64,000 nucleotides of DNA from Aeromicrobium sp. Leaf350 (GTDB lineage Bacteria > Actinomycetota > Actinomycetes > Propionibacteriales > Nocardioidaceae). Shown piece by piece: positions 39,714 through 49,461 of this stretch. Position 1 is the first letter of the stretch. Each line of letters opens with the position of its first letter. The DNA lies in NCBI RefSeq assembly GCF_916858655.1, contig NZ_CAKASL010000002.1:496001-560000 (forward strand). The letters run 5' to 3'. Under the pieces are notes generated by a model. It saw only the letters and a program-made list of their open reading frames with translations, was not told the origin of the DNA and searched no databases. Position numbers and translations under genes: made by a program.

Positions 39714-40874
39714 ATGTCCGACCAGCAGGTGGAGCCCGCCACCACGCGCGCGTTGCCGCTCGTGATCGCTCCGCCGCGGAGGCGTCAGAAGCCGCCGCGC
39801 CACCTCGCCGACCTCTCGGCCGAGGAGCGCGTCGCTGCCGCCGCCGAGCTGGGCGAGCCCGCGTTCCGCGTCAAGCAGGTCGCCCACCACTACTTCGCGC
39901 GGCTCGAGCGCGACCCGGCGAACATGACCGACCTGCCGGCGAAGAACCGTGACGCGATCGCGGCCGCGCTGCTTCCGACGCTGCTCGACCCGGTCCGCAC
40001 GATGGAGGCCGACAAGGGCACGACGCGCAAGACGCTCTGGCGCCTGTTCGACGGTGCGCTGGTCGAGTCGGTGCTGATGCGCTACCCCGAGCGCGCCACG
40101 ATCTGCGTGTCCAGCCAGGCCGGCTGCGCCATGGCCTGCCCGTTCTGCGCGACCGGCCAGGGCGGCCTGCAGCGCAACATGAGCACGGCCGAGATCATCG
40201 ACCAGGTCGTCGACGGCGCCGCGGCGATGGCGAACGGTCTGGTGCCCGGTGGCCCCGGCCGACTCTCCAACGTCGTCTTCATGGGCATGGGCGAGCCGAT
40301 GGCCAACTACAAGGCGGTCATCGGCGCGGTCCGCCGCATGGTGGCTCCCGCGCCCGACGGCCTGGGCATGTCGGCCCGCAACATCACGGTCAGCACCGTC
40401 GGCCTGGTGCCGCGCATCAAGCAGCTGACCGAGGAGGGCATCCCGGTCACGCTCGCGGTGTCGCTGCACGCGCCCGACGACGAGCTGCGCGACCAGCTCG
40501 TCCCCATCAACACGCACTTCAAGGTCGCCGAGACCGTCGAGGCGGCGTGGGAGTACGCGAAGAAGACCAAGCGCCGCGTCTCGATCGAGTACGCCATGAT
40601 GCGCGACATCAACGACCAGGCCTGGCGTGCCGACCTGCTCGCCGACGTCCTGAACGCGTACGGCGACTGGAGCTGGGTCCACGTCAACCTCATCCCGCTC
40701 AACCCGACCGACAGCGGCCCCATGCTCAACGGCCAGGTCTTCACCCGCTCCCGCAGCGACGACATGCGCGAGTTCGTCCGCCGGCTCGAGGCCAAGGGCA
40801 TCAGCACGACCATCCGCGACACCCGCGGCGACGAGATCAACGCCGCCTGCGGCCAGCTCGCCGCCACCGAGTAG
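39714..40874 (+). CDS. rlmN: 23S rRNA/tRNA adenine-C2 methyltransferase RlmN
   Basis: Radical-SAM enzyme that methylates A2503 of 23S rRNA and A37 of some tRNAs. The 386-residue protein has the cluster-binding [18 protein letters not shown] (CxxxCxxC), the SAM motif GMGEPMANY, and the C-terminal [12 protein letters not shown] with the second catalytic cysteine. The first ~45 residues are a variable tail. It is separated from cdsA by the transglutaminase cluster. Confidence 0.95.
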   Translation: MSDQQVEPATTRALPLVIAPPRRRQKPPRHLADLSAEERVAAAAELGEPAFRVKQVAHHYFARLERDPANMTDLPAKNRDAIAAALLPTLLDPVRTMEADKGTTRKTLWRLFDGALVESVLMRYPERATICVSSQAGCAMACPFCATGQGGLQRNMSTAEIIDQVVDGAAAMANGLVPGGPGRLSNVVFMGMGEPMANYKAVIGAVRRMVAPAPDGLGMSARNITVSTVGLVPRIKQLTEEGIPVTLAVSLHAPDDELRDQLVPINTHFKVAETVEAAWEYAKKTKRRVSIEYAMMRDINDQAWRADLLADVLNAYGDWSWVHVNLIPLNPTDSGPMLNGQVFTRSRSDDMREFVRRLEAKGISTTIRDTRGDEINAACGQLAATE

Positions 40875-40905
40875 AGCCCGGGGGTGGTCCGGTGGGTGGT
40901 CCCGC

Positions 40906-40911
40906 TAGCGT
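40906..40911 (+). promoter_or_regulatory. -10 element TAGCGT, leaderless ech
   Basis: TAGCGT ends seven bases before the ATG at 40919, which decides the start of the enoyl-CoA hydratase gene. Confidence 0.55.
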
Positions 40912-40918
40912 GATCGCC

Positions 40919-41659
40919 ATGCCGGATCTCGACACGAGCGTCCTCGACGCGCGCCGCGACGGCGACGTCGCCGTCCTCACCCTGACCCGTCCCGATCGGC
41001 GCAACGCGCTGAACACCGACCTGTGCCTGGCCATCGACGGCGCGGTCGACGAGGCCGTCGGCACGGGTGCCCGTGCCGTCGTCGTGACCGGTGAGGGGTC
41101 GTCGTTCTGCTCCGGCGCCGACCTCGGCGGCGTCTACGGCGACGAGTTCCTCGATGCGCTGTACGGCATGCTGCACCACCTCGCCGCCGTCCCGGTCCCG
41201 ATCGTCGCGGCCGTGAACGGACCGGCCATCGGAGCGGGCACGCAGCTCGCGATGGCGTGCGACCTGCGGGTCGCGGACGCGTCCGCGAAGTTCGCCGTCC
41301 CCACCGTGCGCAACGGGATGGCGGTCGACGCCTGGACCATCCGCACCCTGGCCGACCTCGCCGGCACCGGACGCGCCCGCCGCCTGATGATCGCGGGGGA
41401 GTCGCTCGACCGCGACGAGGCGCTGCACTGCGGGCTCGCGGACCGCGCCGGGACGCTCGACGACGCCCTGGTCTGGGCCGGCGAGATCGCCGAGCTGGCC
41501 CCGCTCGCGATCGCGCACAACAAGCTCGTGCTCAACGGCACGCACCACGACGACGACCGGATCGAGCAGAGCTTCCGCGACGTCTGGGCGTCCGAGGACG
41601 TCAAGGAGTCCGCCGCGGCCCGGGCGGAGAAGCGCCGGCCGGTCTTCCGGGGCGTCTGA
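40919..41659 (+). CDS. Enoyl-CoA hydratase/isomerase family protein
   Basis: A crotonase-fold protein of 246 residues. The oxyanion-hole segments SSFCSGADLGGVYG and NGPAIGAGTQLAMACDLR are present. The frame is open upstream to 40547 but that part is rlmN shadow. The substrate is unclear: family members hydrate or isomerise fatty acyl-CoAs, and the C-terminus here is short. Its stop overlaps the next gene by one base (TGATG). Confidence 0.87.
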   Translation: MPDLDTSVLDARRDGDVAVLTLTRPDRRNALNTDLCLAIDGAVDEAVGTGARAVVVTGEGSSFCSGADLGGVYGDEFLDALYGMLHHLAAVPVPIVAAVNGPAIGAGTQLAMACDLRVADASAKFAVPTVRNGMAVDAWTIRTLADLAGTGRARRLMIAGESLDRDEALHCGLADRAGTLDDALVWAGEIAELAPLAIAHNKLVLNGTHHDDDRIEQSFRDVWASEDVKESAAARAEKRRPVFRGV

Positions 41660-42111
41660 TGTCGCGCACCTCGGGCCTGGCGTTCCTGACGCTCGACCAC
41701 CACGTCGTGCACGGCCGGGCCGACGAGCTCGCCCTCGTCGATGGCCGCGGGAGCCTGACGTTCGCGCAGCTGCTCGACCAGGTGGCCTCGCTCGCCGGCG
41801 CCCTGCGGCTGCTGGGCCTGGGCGACGGCGACCCGCTCCACCTCGACCTCACCGGGCGCGACCGCGTCCTCGCCGTGCTGGCCGCCGTGCGACTCCAGGT
41901 CGTGCCCGGCACGGGAGGTGCCACGCTCGGCGGCGACCCCGTGGTGGCTGCCGTCGGCGAGGAGCAGGTGCCGTGGGAGTCGCTGCGCCAGATCGGCCGC
42001 ACGGACCCGCTCCCGGCCCCCGCGGTGGACCTGGACGGCGTCGAGGTCTGGCGCGAGCAGCACCCCGACGTGTTCGACGCCCTCCTGGCGGGCGCGACCC
42101 TGCAGGTCTAG
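41659..42111 (+). CDS. Short AMP-ligase-like protein (N-terminal fragment)
   Basis: A 150-residue protein resembling the first part of acyl-CoA synthetases: HHVVHGRADELALVDGRGSLTFAQLLDQV, read to LGLGDGDPLHLDL and VLAAVRLQVVPGTGGA. The adenylation motifs (the Thr/Ser/Gly-rich P-loop and later YGxTE and catalytic Lys boxes) are absent. So it may be a remnant or a small scaffold-like partner of the hydratase to which it is coupled. The TAG stop is supplied by a four-unit tandem repeat. Fatty-acid related role is inference only. Confidence 0.6.
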   Translation: MSRTSGLAFLTLDHHVVHGRADELALVDGRGSLTFAQLLDQVASLAGALRLLGLGDGDPLHLDLTGRDRVLAVLAAVRLQVVPGTGGATLGGDPVVAAVGEEQVPWESLRQIGRTDPLPAPAVDLDGVEVWREQHPDVFDALLAGATLQV

Positions 42112-42155
42112 GGCTGCAGGTCTAGCGCTGCAGGTATGGGGCTGCAGGTCTAGGC
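42100..42155 (+). repeat. Four 14-base tandem units spanning two stop codons
   Basis: Units CTGCAGGTCTAGGG, CTGCAGGTCTAGCG, CTGCAGGTATGGGG and CTGCAGGTCTAGGC. The first supplies the TAG of the plus-strand AMP-ligase-like gene and the last supplies the TAG of the minus-strand SDR gene, because CTAG reads as TAG on both strands. Confidence 0.9.
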
Positions 42156-43142
42156 CGGGGCGTGGTCGATGCCGGCCAGGGCGGCGACGGCGTCCCACAC
42201 CTTCCGGCGCAGGACGGGGTCCTCGGTGGTCCAGGGCAGGTAGGTCGTCGACCGAGGGTGCCGGTCCGACCAGAACAGGCCCGTCGTGGCGGTGGCCTCC
42301 GGCGCTGCGGTGAGCCAGACGAGGGTGTCGGCCCCGGACCTCGCGTCACGCAGGATCGGCCGGATCGCGCGGGCGAATCCCGGCATGCTCTCGGCGATGC
42401 CCTCGGTGGCGGCCCAGCCCGGGTGCATGCTGTGCACCACGACGCCGTCGCCCGCCAGACGGGTGGCGAGCTGCTCGCCCAGCAGGACCTGCAGGCGCTT
42501 GGTGCGCGCGTAGGCGCGGATGCCGCGGTACGTGCCCTCCCGGTACTGCAGGTCGTCGGCCAGCGCCGCGTTCAGCGGCGCGGAGTACATGCCCCCGGAC
42601 GACATGATCAGCACCCGCGAGTCGTCGGCAGCGGCGAGCGCCGGACGCAGGAGCTCGGTCAGCAGCAGCGGGCCGACCACGTGGGTGGCCAGGGTCAGCT
42701 CGATGCCCTGCGCGGACTCGCTGCGCTCCTCCGGCATCACCCCGGCGTTGTGGATGAGCGCGTGCAGGGCCGGCACCTGCTCCAGCGTGCGTGTTGCATA
42801 GGCGCGCACGGCGTCGAGGTCGCTCACGTCGCACGTCTCGGGCCGCACGTCGGCGTTCGGCACGGCGAGCCGGAGCCCCGCCGCGGCCTCGTCGAGGCGC
42901 GACTGGTCGCGTCCGAGCAGGTGCACAACGGCACCGAGCCGAGCGAGGTCGGTCGCTGCTGCCAGACCCAGTCCGCGGCTGGCGCCCGTGACCAGCACGT
43001 GCTTGCCGACGAGGGCGTGCGCAGGCGGGTCAGCCGGCCACCAGCGGCGACGCAGGGCCGGTCCGATCGAGGAGTACCCGGCGGGCACGACCTTGTCGAG
43101 GACGGCGTCGAGGGCTCCGAGGACGGGGGAGGGGCGGCTCAT
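42150..43142 (-). CDS. Short-chain dehydrogenase/reductase
   Basis: An NAD(P)-dependent oxidoreductase of 330 residues. A ~45-residue N-terminal extension precedes the Rossmann motif TGASRGLGLA, then HNAGVMPEE, the catalytic Ser in LIMSSGGMY and the YxxxK in RAYARTKR. The Ser-Tyr-Lys triad is intact. The form resembles retinol-dehydrogenase or protochlorophyllide-reductase-like SDRs; the substrate is unknown. It converges on the hydratase operon. Confidence 0.9.
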   Translation of the reverse strand: MSRPSPVLGALDAVLDKVVPAGYSSIGPALRRRWWPADPPAHALVGKHVLVTGASRGLGLAAATDLARLGAVVHLLGRDQSRLDEAAAGLRLAVPNADVRPETCDVSDLDAVRAYATRTLEQVPALHALIHNAGVMPEERSESAQGIELTLATHVVGPLLLTELLRPALAAADDSRVLIMSSGGMYSAPLNAALADDLQYREGTYRGIRAYARTKRLQVLLGEQLATRLAGDGVVVHSMHPGWAATEGIAESMPGFARAIRPILRDARSGADTLVWLTAAPEATATTGLFWSDRHPRSTTYLPWTTEDPVLRRKVWDAVAALAGIDHAPA

Positions 43143-43148
43143 GCCTCC

Positions 43149-43154
43149 ACGCTA
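43149..43154 (-). promoter_or_regulatory. -10 element TAGCGT, leaderless SDR
   Basis: On the minus strand TAGCGT ends six bases before the ATG. The bases between, GGAGGC, also look like a ribosome site but are too close to act as one. Confidence 0.5.
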
Positions 43155-43178
43155 GGTCAGGGCCGGGCAGTTGGCTTC

Positions 43179-43835
43179 TCAGAGCAGGCCGGCGTCGTGC
43201 ACGCTGATCGCCACCTGCACGCGGTTGGTGGCGCCGAGCTTCGTGAAGATGTGCGCGATGTGTGCCTTCACCGTGGCCAGGCTCAGGTGCAGCCGATCGG
43301 CGATCTCGGCGTTGGAGGCACCGCGGCCCACCTCGATCGCGACCTCCAGCTCGCGCTCGGTCAGCGCCGAGACCCGCACCCGCGCCGCGTCGACGGCCGA
43401 GGAGGGCGCTGCGTCGGTGACCTGGCGGATCAGCTGGGCGGTGATGGTGGGCGACAGGATCGGCTCGCCGTCGAAGACCCGGCTGACCGCGTCGACGATC
43501 GCCGCCGGGGCCGTGTCCTTCAGCAGGAACCCGTGGGCACCCGCCGCGAGCGCCCGCACGACGTAGTCGTCGGCGTCGAAGGTCGTCAGCACGATGATCT
43601 TGGGCGGGTCCGGCAGGGCCAGGATGGTGCTCGTGGCCTCGATGCCGTCCAGCACGGGCATGCGGATGTCCATCAGTACCAGGTCGACCCCGCCACGGCG
43701 CACCCGGTCGACCGCCTCGCGGCCGTCGCCGGCCTCACCGACGACGTCGATCGTCTCCGACCCGCCGAGGATGAGGGCCAGGCCGGCGCGCACCAGTGCG
43801 TCGTCGTCGACCAGCAGCACCTTGACCGCGTTCAT
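43179..43835 (-). CDS. LuxR/NarL-family response regulator
   Basis: A 218-residue two-component regulator. The receiver domain has VLLVDDD near the start, phospho-acceptor Asp56 in VLMDIRMPVLDG and the conserved Lys in GFLLKDTAP. The C-terminal helix-turn-helix reads LTERELEVAIEVGRG and NAEIADRLHLSLATVKAHI. The start is the ATG that overlaps the kinase stop. Likely target: the ABC exporter operon divergent from the kinase, a common arrangement. Confidence 0.93.
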   Translation of the reverse strand: MNAVKVLLVDDDALVRAGLALILGGSETIDVVGEAGDGREAVDRVRRGGVDLVLMDIRMPVLDGIEATSTILALPDPPKIIVLTTFDADDYVVRALAAGAHGFLLKDTAPAAIVDAVSRVFDGEPILSPTITAQLIRQVTDAAPSSAVDAARVRVSALTERELEVAIEVGRGASNAEIADRLHLSLATVKAHIAHIFTKLGATNRVQVAISVHDAGLL

Positions 43836-45016
43836 GCGGGCCACGGTATCCACGCCGAGAGGACGAAGTCGCGCCTCGGGGTGACGTGCCGCTCGAGCCG
43901 ACCACCGGCGAGCTCGACCCGCTCGCGCAGGCCGATCAGGCCGAGGCCCGAGGGCGGCAGCGCGTTCACGGGCTGACCGATGGGCAGCTTGTTGCGGACG
44001 ACGACCTTCAGGCCCTCTCCCGGCGCGCCGGTGATCGAGATCTCCGCGGCGGTGTGGGTCGCGTGCTTGCGCACGTTCGTCAGGCCCTCCTGGACGACGC
44101 GGTACACGGTGCGCCCCGTGGCCTGCGGCACGGCGCCGGTGTCGATGTCGATCGACGCCTCGACGCGCAGGCCGGTGGACTGAGCCTCGGTGATGAGGTC
44201 GTGCACGGCCGTGGCATCGGGCTGTGGCCGCTCGGGTGCGGCGTCGCCCGGCCCCTCACGCAGCAGGCCCAGCACCTCGCGCAGCTCGACCAGCGCCTGG
44301 TGCGCGTTCTGCTGGATGACGCCGGCGGTCTCCCGCATCTGGGCCGGGGTGAGGTCCTCACGGTAGGTCAGGGCTCCGGCGTGCATCGTGACGGTCGAGA
44401 TGCGATGGGCGAGGACGTCGTGCATCTCCCGGGCGATGCGCGTGCGCTCCCCGGTGCGCGCCTGGGCGACCCTCGCGGCCTGCTCGGACTCGGCCGTCTC
44501 GGCACGCTCGCGAAGGGTGCCGAGGAGCTCGCGCCGCGAGCCGACGTACATGCCCCAGGCGATGATGATGCCCAGGATCGCCACGAGGGCCGGGCCCGTC
44601 ACGATGAAGTCGTCCTCCTGCGAGCCGGGGGCGCTGCGCAGGCTGACCAGCCCGGCGCCCAGCCCGACGAGGCCGGCCGGCACGATCTCGCGCCAGCGAC
44701 GCCGGGTCGCGAGGGAGAACAGCGCCAGCGTCGCGGCGCCACCGGAGGAGAAGGAGATGAACGTGGCGGCATTGGTGACGAGGGCCACCGTCAGCGGGTG
44801 ACGGCGGCGACCGAGCGCCACGACGGTCATCGCGACCCCGATCGCGAGGTCGACCCAGAACCACCAGCGCAGGTTCTGCCACTGCCAGATCCCCGCCTCG
44901 ATCCACGAGGCGGCCGCCAGCACGATGACCAGGAGGATGCGCCAGGTGTGCCCCCAGCGCGAGATCGGCAGCGGGGAGAAGACCGGCTGCCGGTCGCTGG
45001 GGAGGAGCTGACGCAC
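43832..45016 (-). CDS. NarL-type sensor histidine kinase
   Basis: A 394-residue membrane kinase. About five N-terminal helices (~25-165) replace a large sensor domain. The dimerisation box has the phospho-acceptor His199 in REMHDVLAHRIS (HisKA_3 type). The ATPase end shows GLGLIGLRERVELAGGRLE. Small membrane-only sensors of this kind often detect envelope stress or transporter activity. GTG start with a -10 exactly upstream; divergent from the ABC exporter at 45147. Confidence 0.92.
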   Translation of the reverse strand: MRQLLPSDRQPVFSPLPISRWGHTWRILLVIVLAAASWIEAGIWQWQNLRWWFWVDLAIGVAMTVVALGRRRHPLTVALVTNAATFISFSSGGAATLALFSLATRRRWREIVPAGLVGLGAGLVSLRSAPGSQEDDFIVTGPALVAILGIIIAWGMYVGSRRELLGTLRERAETAESEQAARVAQARTGERTRIAREMHDVLAHRISTVTMHAGALTYREDLTPAQMRETAGVIQQNAHQALVELREVLGLLREGPGDAAPERPQPDATAVHDLITEAQSTGLRVEASIDIDTGAVPQATGRTVYRVVQEGLTNVRKHATHTAAEISITGAPGEGLKVVVRNKLPIGQPVNALPPSGLGLIGLRERVELAGGRLERHVTPRRDFVLSAWIPWPA

Positions 45017-45022
45017 CTGGTC

Positions 45023-45028
45023 AGCCTA
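45023..45028 (-). promoter_or_regulatory. -10 element TAGGCT, leaderless histidine kinase
   Basis: On the minus strand TAGGCT ends six bases before the kinase GTG. Confidence 0.55.
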
Positions 45029-45133
45029 GGTGAGGCGCCGGCTGGGCAGACCGGCCATGAGGCTCGGGCAGGTTCATACTTTCGGCGGGCAGACGTGGAC
45101 CCGTGACGGATGTGCTCGGCCGGTCGGCGACGG

Positions 45134-45139
45134 CAGAGT
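45134..45139 (+). promoter_or_regulatory. -10-like CAGAGT before ABC exporter
   Basis: CAGAGT ends seven bases before the ATG at 45147. A GAGG at 45140-45143 is an alternative ribosome site. The 130-base gap with the divergent kinase should hold the response-regulator site, but no clear inverted repeat was found. Confidence 0.4.
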
Positions 45140-45146
45140 GAGGTCC

Positions 45147-46058
45147 ATGATCACCGTCGAACACCTCACGAAGACGTACGGCGCCTTCCGCGCCGTGGAC
45201 GACGTCTCCTTCTCCTGCAAGCCCGGCACCGTCACGGGCTTCCTCGGCCCCAACGGCGCCGGCAAGTCCACCTCGATGCGCATCATGGCCGGCCTGACGA
45301 TCCCTGACTCCGGGTCGGCCACGATCGGTGGCGTCAACTACCGCGACATCCCCAACCCGGGGACCCAGGTCGGCGTCCTGCTCGACGCCTCCGCCCAGCA
45401 CGCGGGCCGCACGGGTCGCGAGATCCTGACGCTCAGCGCCCTCACGATGGGCCTGCCGAAGTCGCGCGTCGACGAGATGCTCGACCTCGTCAGCCTCTCG
45501 CCGTCGGAGTCGAAGCGCCGCGTCAAGAACTACTCGCTCGGCATGCGCCAGCGCCTCGGCATCGCCAACGCCCTGCTCGGCGACCCGAAGATCCTGATCC
45601 TCGACGAGCCGGCCAACGGTCTCGACCCGGCGGGCATCCACTGGATGCGCAGCCTCCTGCGGGCGTACGCGAACCAGGGCGGCACCGTGCTGCTCTCCTC
45701 GCACCTGCTGCACGAGATCGAGATCATCGCCGACGAGATCATCGTCATCGGCAACGGCAAGATCGTCGCCCAGGGCACGAAGGCCGAGCTGCTGGAGGGG
45801 GCCGGTGCGTACGTGCAGGCCGCCGACAACGCCGCGCTCGCCGCCGCGCTGGCCCAGGCCGGCTTCACGGCCGGCGCCAAGGGTGACGGACTCTCGGTCG
45901 ACGCCGAGCCCGCCCAGATCGGTCAGGTCGCCGCAGCTGCGGGCCTGGCCCTCGTCGAGCTCCGTGGCGCCGACAGCGCCGGGCTCGAGGACATGTTCCT
46001 GCAGCTGACCGCCACCACCCAGCGCGAGGGTGTCGTCACCACCGGAGGTGTCGCATGA
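45147..46058 (+). CDS. ABC transporter ATP-binding protein (export type)
   Basis: A 303-residue ATPase. Walker A GPNGAGKSTSMRI, signature YSLGMRQRLGIANAL, Walker B ILILDEPANGLDP and the LLSSHLLHEIE switch are intact. A ~90-residue C-terminal extension follows, as in the drug, bacitracin or lantibiotic-immunity ABC family (BcrA/CcmA-like). It pairs by ATGA overlap with the permease and is divergent from the two-component system, suggesting an inducible stress or antibiotic exporter. Confidence 0.9.
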   Translation: MITVEHLTKTYGAFRAVDDVSFSCKPGTVTGFLGPNGAGKSTSMRIMAGLTIPDSGSATIGGVNYRDIPNPGTQVGVLLDASAQHAGRTGREILTLSALTMGLPKSRVDEMLDLVSLSPSESKRRVKNYSLGMRQRLGIANALLGDPKILILDEPANGLDPAGIHWMRSLLRAYANQGGTVLLSSHLLHEIEIIADEIIVIGNGKIVAQGTKAELLEGAGAYVQAADNAALAAALAQAGFTAGAKGDGLSVDAEPAQIGQVAAAAGLALVELRGADSAGLEDMFLQLTATTQREGVVTTGGVA

Positions 46059-46852
46059 GCGCCGCAACCCCCACCGCACCCGTCACGATCCACACGCAGC
46101 GTCCCGGCGTGCCGTTCACGCGGCTGGTCCTGGTCGAGCTGCGCAAGATGTTCAACACCCGGTCGGGCTTCTGGCTCATCGCCAGCAGCCTCATCATCTC
46201 GGTCATCGCCGCGATCATCGTGATCCTGGTGGTGCCTGACGAGTCGCTGACGTTCGGCCTCTTCGGTGCCGCGTTCGGCACGCCGCTCGCGCTGTTCCTG
46301 CCGATCATCGCCGCCCTCGCGGTCACGTCGGAGTGGAGCCAGCGCTCGGGCCTGGTGACCTTCACGCTGGCGCCCCACCGGGGCGCGGTGATCGGCGCCA
46401 AGGCGGTCGCCTCCATCATCGTCGCGATCGTCGCGATCCTGTTCGCCTTCGCCGTGGGGGCCCTCGGCAACGTGGTGGGCGCCGCGGTCAACGGCATCGA
46501 CCCGGTGTGGAACCTCGAGCCGCTGGACCTGTTCTACCTGTTCCTCGGCAACGTCCTGGGCCTGCTGATCGGCTTCATGTTCGGCGTGCTGCTGCGCAAC
46601 TCGGCCGCCGCGGTCGTCGCGTACCTGGTGTACTCGTTCGTGCTGCCGGCGATCCTCAGCATCCTGGCCGAGCTGCAGGACTGGTTCCGCGACCTGCAGC
46701 CGTGGGTCGACTTCGGCTTCGCGCAGACCCCGCTGTTCGAGGGCGGACTGAGCGGGGAGCAGTGGGCGCAGCTCGCGGTCTCCGGCTCGATCTGGTTCGT
46801 GATCCCGATGATCGTCGGCGTCTGGTCGGTCCTGCGGGCCGAGGTCAAGTAG
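46055..46852 (+). CDS. ABC transporter permease, ABC-2 type
   Basis: A 265-residue membrane protein with six hydrophobic segments, e.g. [20 protein letters not shown] and [20 protein letters not shown]. The first ~30 residues are cytoplasmic ([19 protein letters not shown]), the usual ABC-2 coupling end. It acts with the preceding ATPase; the substrate is not evident. The start overlaps the ATPase stop by four bases. Confidence 0.88.
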   Translation: MSAATPTAPVTIHTQRPGVPFTRLVLVELRKMFNTRSGFWLIASSLIISVIAAIIVILVVPDESLTFGLFGAAFGTPLALFLPIIAALAVTSEWSQRSGLVTFTLAPHRGAVIGAKAVASIIVAIVAILFAFAVGALGNVVGAAVNGIDPVWNLEPLDLFYLFLGNVLGLLIGFMFGVLLRNSAAAVVAYLVYSFVLPAILSILAELQDWFRDLQPWVDFGFAQTPLFEGGLSGEQWAQLAVSGSIWFVIPMIVGVWSVLRAEVK

Positions 46853-46926
46853 AACTTCCCGTCACCGCTTCGGGGGAACTGGTGGCGGGGGTGCCGGGCT
46901 CCGGGCGGCAGAGAGTACCCGTGAGC

Positions 46927-46932
46927 CAGAAT
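46927..46932 (+). promoter_or_regulatory. -10-like CAGAAT, leaderless dxr
   Basis: CAGAAT lies 12 to 7 bases before the ATG at 46939 and selects it over longer in-frame readings. Confidence 0.5.
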
Positions 46933-46938
46933 GGCGAC

Positions 46939-48141
46939 ATGCGCAAGCGTGTCGCCATTCTTGGTTCCACCGGGTCCGTCGGGACGCAGGCTCTCGAGGT
47001 GGTCGAGGCGACCCCTGACCGGTTCGACGTCGTGGCCCTCGCCGCAGGCGGGGGACAGCCCGAGGTCCTGGCCCGTCAGGCGATCGCGCACCAGGTCGAG
47101 GTCGTCGCGGTGGCGCAGGCCACGGCGGCCCAGGACGTGCAGCTCGCGCTCTACGCCGAGGCCCAGCGTCGCGGCTGGGAGCAGGGCGACCACCGCATCC
47201 CACGACTCCTGGCCGGGCGCGACGCGGCGACCGAGGTCGCCCGCACCCCGTGCGACGTCGTGCTGAACGCGATGACCGGGGCCGTCGGGCTCGGGCCGAC
47301 GCTCGCCGCGCTCGAGACCGGCACGACCGTCGCCCTGGCCAACAAGGAGTCGCTCATCGTCGGCGGCGACCTAGTGATGTCGGCGGCGAGGCCGGGTCAG
47401 CTCGTGCCGGTCGACTCCGAGCACTCCGCGCTGGCGCAGGCGCTCAAGGGGGAGGACCCGGCCGACGTGCGGCGCCTCCTCGTGACCGCCAGCGGCGGCC
47501 CGTTCCGCGGGCGCTCCCGGGCGGAGCTCACCGACGTCACGCCCGAGCAGGCGGCAGCGCACCCCACGTGGGACATGGGTCCGGTGATCACGATCAACTC
47601 GGCCACCCTCGTCAACAAGGGGCTCGAGGTCATCGAGGCCCACCTGCTGTTCGGCATCGACTACGACCGCATCGACGTCGTCGTCCACCCCGGGTCGGTC
47701 GTGCACAGCATGGTCGAGTTCGTCGACGGCTCGACGATGCTGCAGGCGTCGCCGCCCGACATGCGTCTGCCGATCGCGCTCGGCCTCGACTGGCCGCGGC
47801 GCGTGCCGGGCGCGGCGAACGGCTGCGACTGGACGTCGCCCGTCACCTGGCTGTTCGAGCCGCTCGACGACGTCGCCTTCCCGGCCGTCGAGCTCGCGCG
47901 GCGCGCCGGACGCTTCGGGCGCACGGCCCCGGCCGTGCTCAACGCGGCCAACGAGGTCTGCGTCGACGCCTTCGTCGCCGGCGATTTGGACTTCCTCGGC
48001 ATCGTGGACACGGTGGCCGCGGTCGTGGAGGAGCACTGTGCCTCCGCCGGGACCCAGGCCACCGACCTCACGCTCGAGGGCGTGCTCGACGCTGACGCGT
48101 GGGCACGGTCCAGCGCCCGACACAGGATCGAGACCGCATGA
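46939..48141 (+). CDS. dxr: 1-Deoxy-D-xylulose-5-phosphate reductoisomerase
   Basis: First committed enzyme of the MEP isoprenoid pathway, making 2-C-methylerythritol 4-phosphate with NADPH. The 400-residue protein begins [19 protein letters not shown] and contains [32 protein letters not shown] and [12 protein letters not shown], giving the NADPH, metal and substrate sites. Frames open upstream to 46333 are permease shadow. rseP overlaps its stop, and ispG follows, a common actinobacterial dxr-rseP-ispG run. Confidence 0.96.
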   Translation: MRKRVAILGSTGSVGTQALEVVEATPDRFDVVALAAGGGQPEVLARQAIAHQVEVVAVAQATAAQDVQLALYAEAQRRGWEQGDHRIPRLLAGRDAATEVARTPCDVVLNAMTGAVGLGPTLAALETGTTVALANKESLIVGGDLVMSAARPGQLVPVDSEHSALAQALKGEDPADVRRLLVTASGGPFRGRSRAELTDVTPEQAAAHPTWDMGPVITINSATLVNKGLEVIEAHLLFGIDYDRIDVVVHPGSVVHSMVEFVDGSTMLQASPPDMRLPIALGLDWPRRVPGAANGCDWTSPVTWLFEPLDDVAFPAVELARRAGRFGRTAPAVLNAANEVCVDAFVAGDLDFLGIVDTVAAVVEEHCASAGTQATDLTLEGVLDADAWARSSARHRIETA

Positions 48142-49436
48142 CCGCCGTGATCTACGCCCTCGGCGTCATCGCCTTCCTGCTGGGCGTCGCGATCTCGATC
48201 GCCCTGCACGAGTGTGGCCACATGTACCCCGCCAAGAAGTTCGGCGTGAAGGTCACCCAGTTCTTCGTGGGCTTCGGCAAGACGCTGTGGTCGACGCGAC
48301 GCGGTGAGACCGAGTACGGGCTCAAGGCGGTCCCGCTGGGCGGATTCGTCAAGCTCGTCGGCATGCTGCCGCCCGGGCCGGGCGACGACCCGCACGCCGT
48401 GCGCTCGTCCAACACGGGGCTGTTCACGCAGCTCGTGACCGACGCGCGCGAGGCCGAGTACGAGACCATCACCACCGCCGACGAGCCGCGCCTGTTCTAC
48501 AAGCTGCCGTGGTGGAAGAAGGTCATCGTCATGGCCGGCGGGCCCATGGTGAACGTCGTGATCGCGGCGTTCCTGTTCGCCGTCGTGATCATGGGGTTCG
48601 GTGTCGAGCAGCCCACCACGACCGTGTCGTCCGTCTCCGACTGCGCCATCAGCGACGCCGAGGCCGGGCGCGCGTGCACCGATGACGACCCGCCCACCCC
48701 GGCCAGCGAGATCGGGCTCCTGCCGGGCGACGAGATCACCGCGTTCGGCGGCACGCCGGTCGAGTCCTGGGACGAGCTGACGAGCCTGATCCGGGCCAAC
48801 GGCTCGGACACCTCCACGATCACCTACGTGCGCGACGGCTCCACCGCGACCGTGCCGGTCACGACCTCGGTGATCGAGCGTCTGGCGGTCGACGACCCCG
48901 AGCGGGTCGAGGACGTCGGCTTCCTCGGTGTCTCCCCGGAGTTCACCTACCAGCGCCAGGGCCCGCTCTACGTCGGCGAGGTCATGTGGGAGACCACGAA
49001 GCGCACGGCCGAGGCGATCGCACACCTGCCCTCGCGCATGGTCGACGTCGTCCGGGCCGCCTTCGGCGCCGAGCGGGCCGACGACAGCCCCATCAGCGTG
49101 GTCGGCGCGAGCCGGGTCGCGGGCGAGCTCGTGACGGTCGACGAGCCCACCTGGGCGGAGCGGGCCCAGCGCGTCCTGACCCTGCTGGCGAGCCTCAACC
49201 TGTTCCTCGCGCTGTTCAACTTCGTGCCGCTGCTGCCGCTCGACGGCGGTCACATCGCCGGTGCCCTGTGGGAGGGCGCGCGGTCGCGCTGGGCGCGCCT
49301 GCACGGCAAGCCTGATCCGGGCCCGGTCGACGTCGCCAAGATGCTGCCGGTCGCCTACGTCGTCGGCATCACGCTGATCGTCATGAGCGTGATCCTCATC
49401 TACGCCGACATCGTCAATCCCGTCAGCGTGACCTGA
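48138..49436 (+). CDS. rseP: Site-2 intramembrane zinc protease RseP/RasP
   Basis: Cleaves membrane-embedded regulators such as anti-sigma factors after a first cut. The 432-residue protein has the zinc motif HECGH at 24-28 in its first helix, a PDZ domain (~180-270) with [12 protein letters not shown], and the second active-site segment [16 protein letters not shown] near the C-terminus. Four membrane helices, standard topology. It starts in the dxr stop (ATGA). Confidence 0.94.
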   Translation: MTAVIYALGVIAFLLGVAISIALHECGHMYPAKKFGVKVTQFFVGFGKTLWSTRRGETEYGLKAVPLGGFVKLVGMLPPGPGDDPHAVRSSNTGLFTQLVTDAREAEYETITTADEPRLFYKLPWWKKVIVMAGGPMVNVVIAAFLFAVVIMGFGVEQPTTTVSSVSDCAISDAEAGRACTDDDPPTPASEIGLLPGDEITAFGGTPVESWDELTSLIRANGSDTSTITYVRDGSTATVPVTTSVIERLAVDDPERVEDVGFLGVSPEFTYQRQGPLYVGEVMWETTKRTAEAIAHLPSRMVDVVRAAFGAERADDSPISVVGASRVAGELVTVDEPTWAERAQRVLTLLASLNLFLALFNFVPLLPLDGGHIAGALWEGARSRWARLHGKPDPGPVDVAKMLPVAYVVGITLIVMSVILIYADIVNPVSVT

Positions 49437-49448
49437 GGTCGTCCGCGC

Positions 49449-49454
49449 TAGATT
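49449..49454 (+). promoter_or_regulatory. -10 element TAGATT, leaderless ispG
   Basis: TAGATT ends seven bases before the ispG ATG. Confidence 0.55.
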
Positions 49455-49461
49455 CGTCAGC

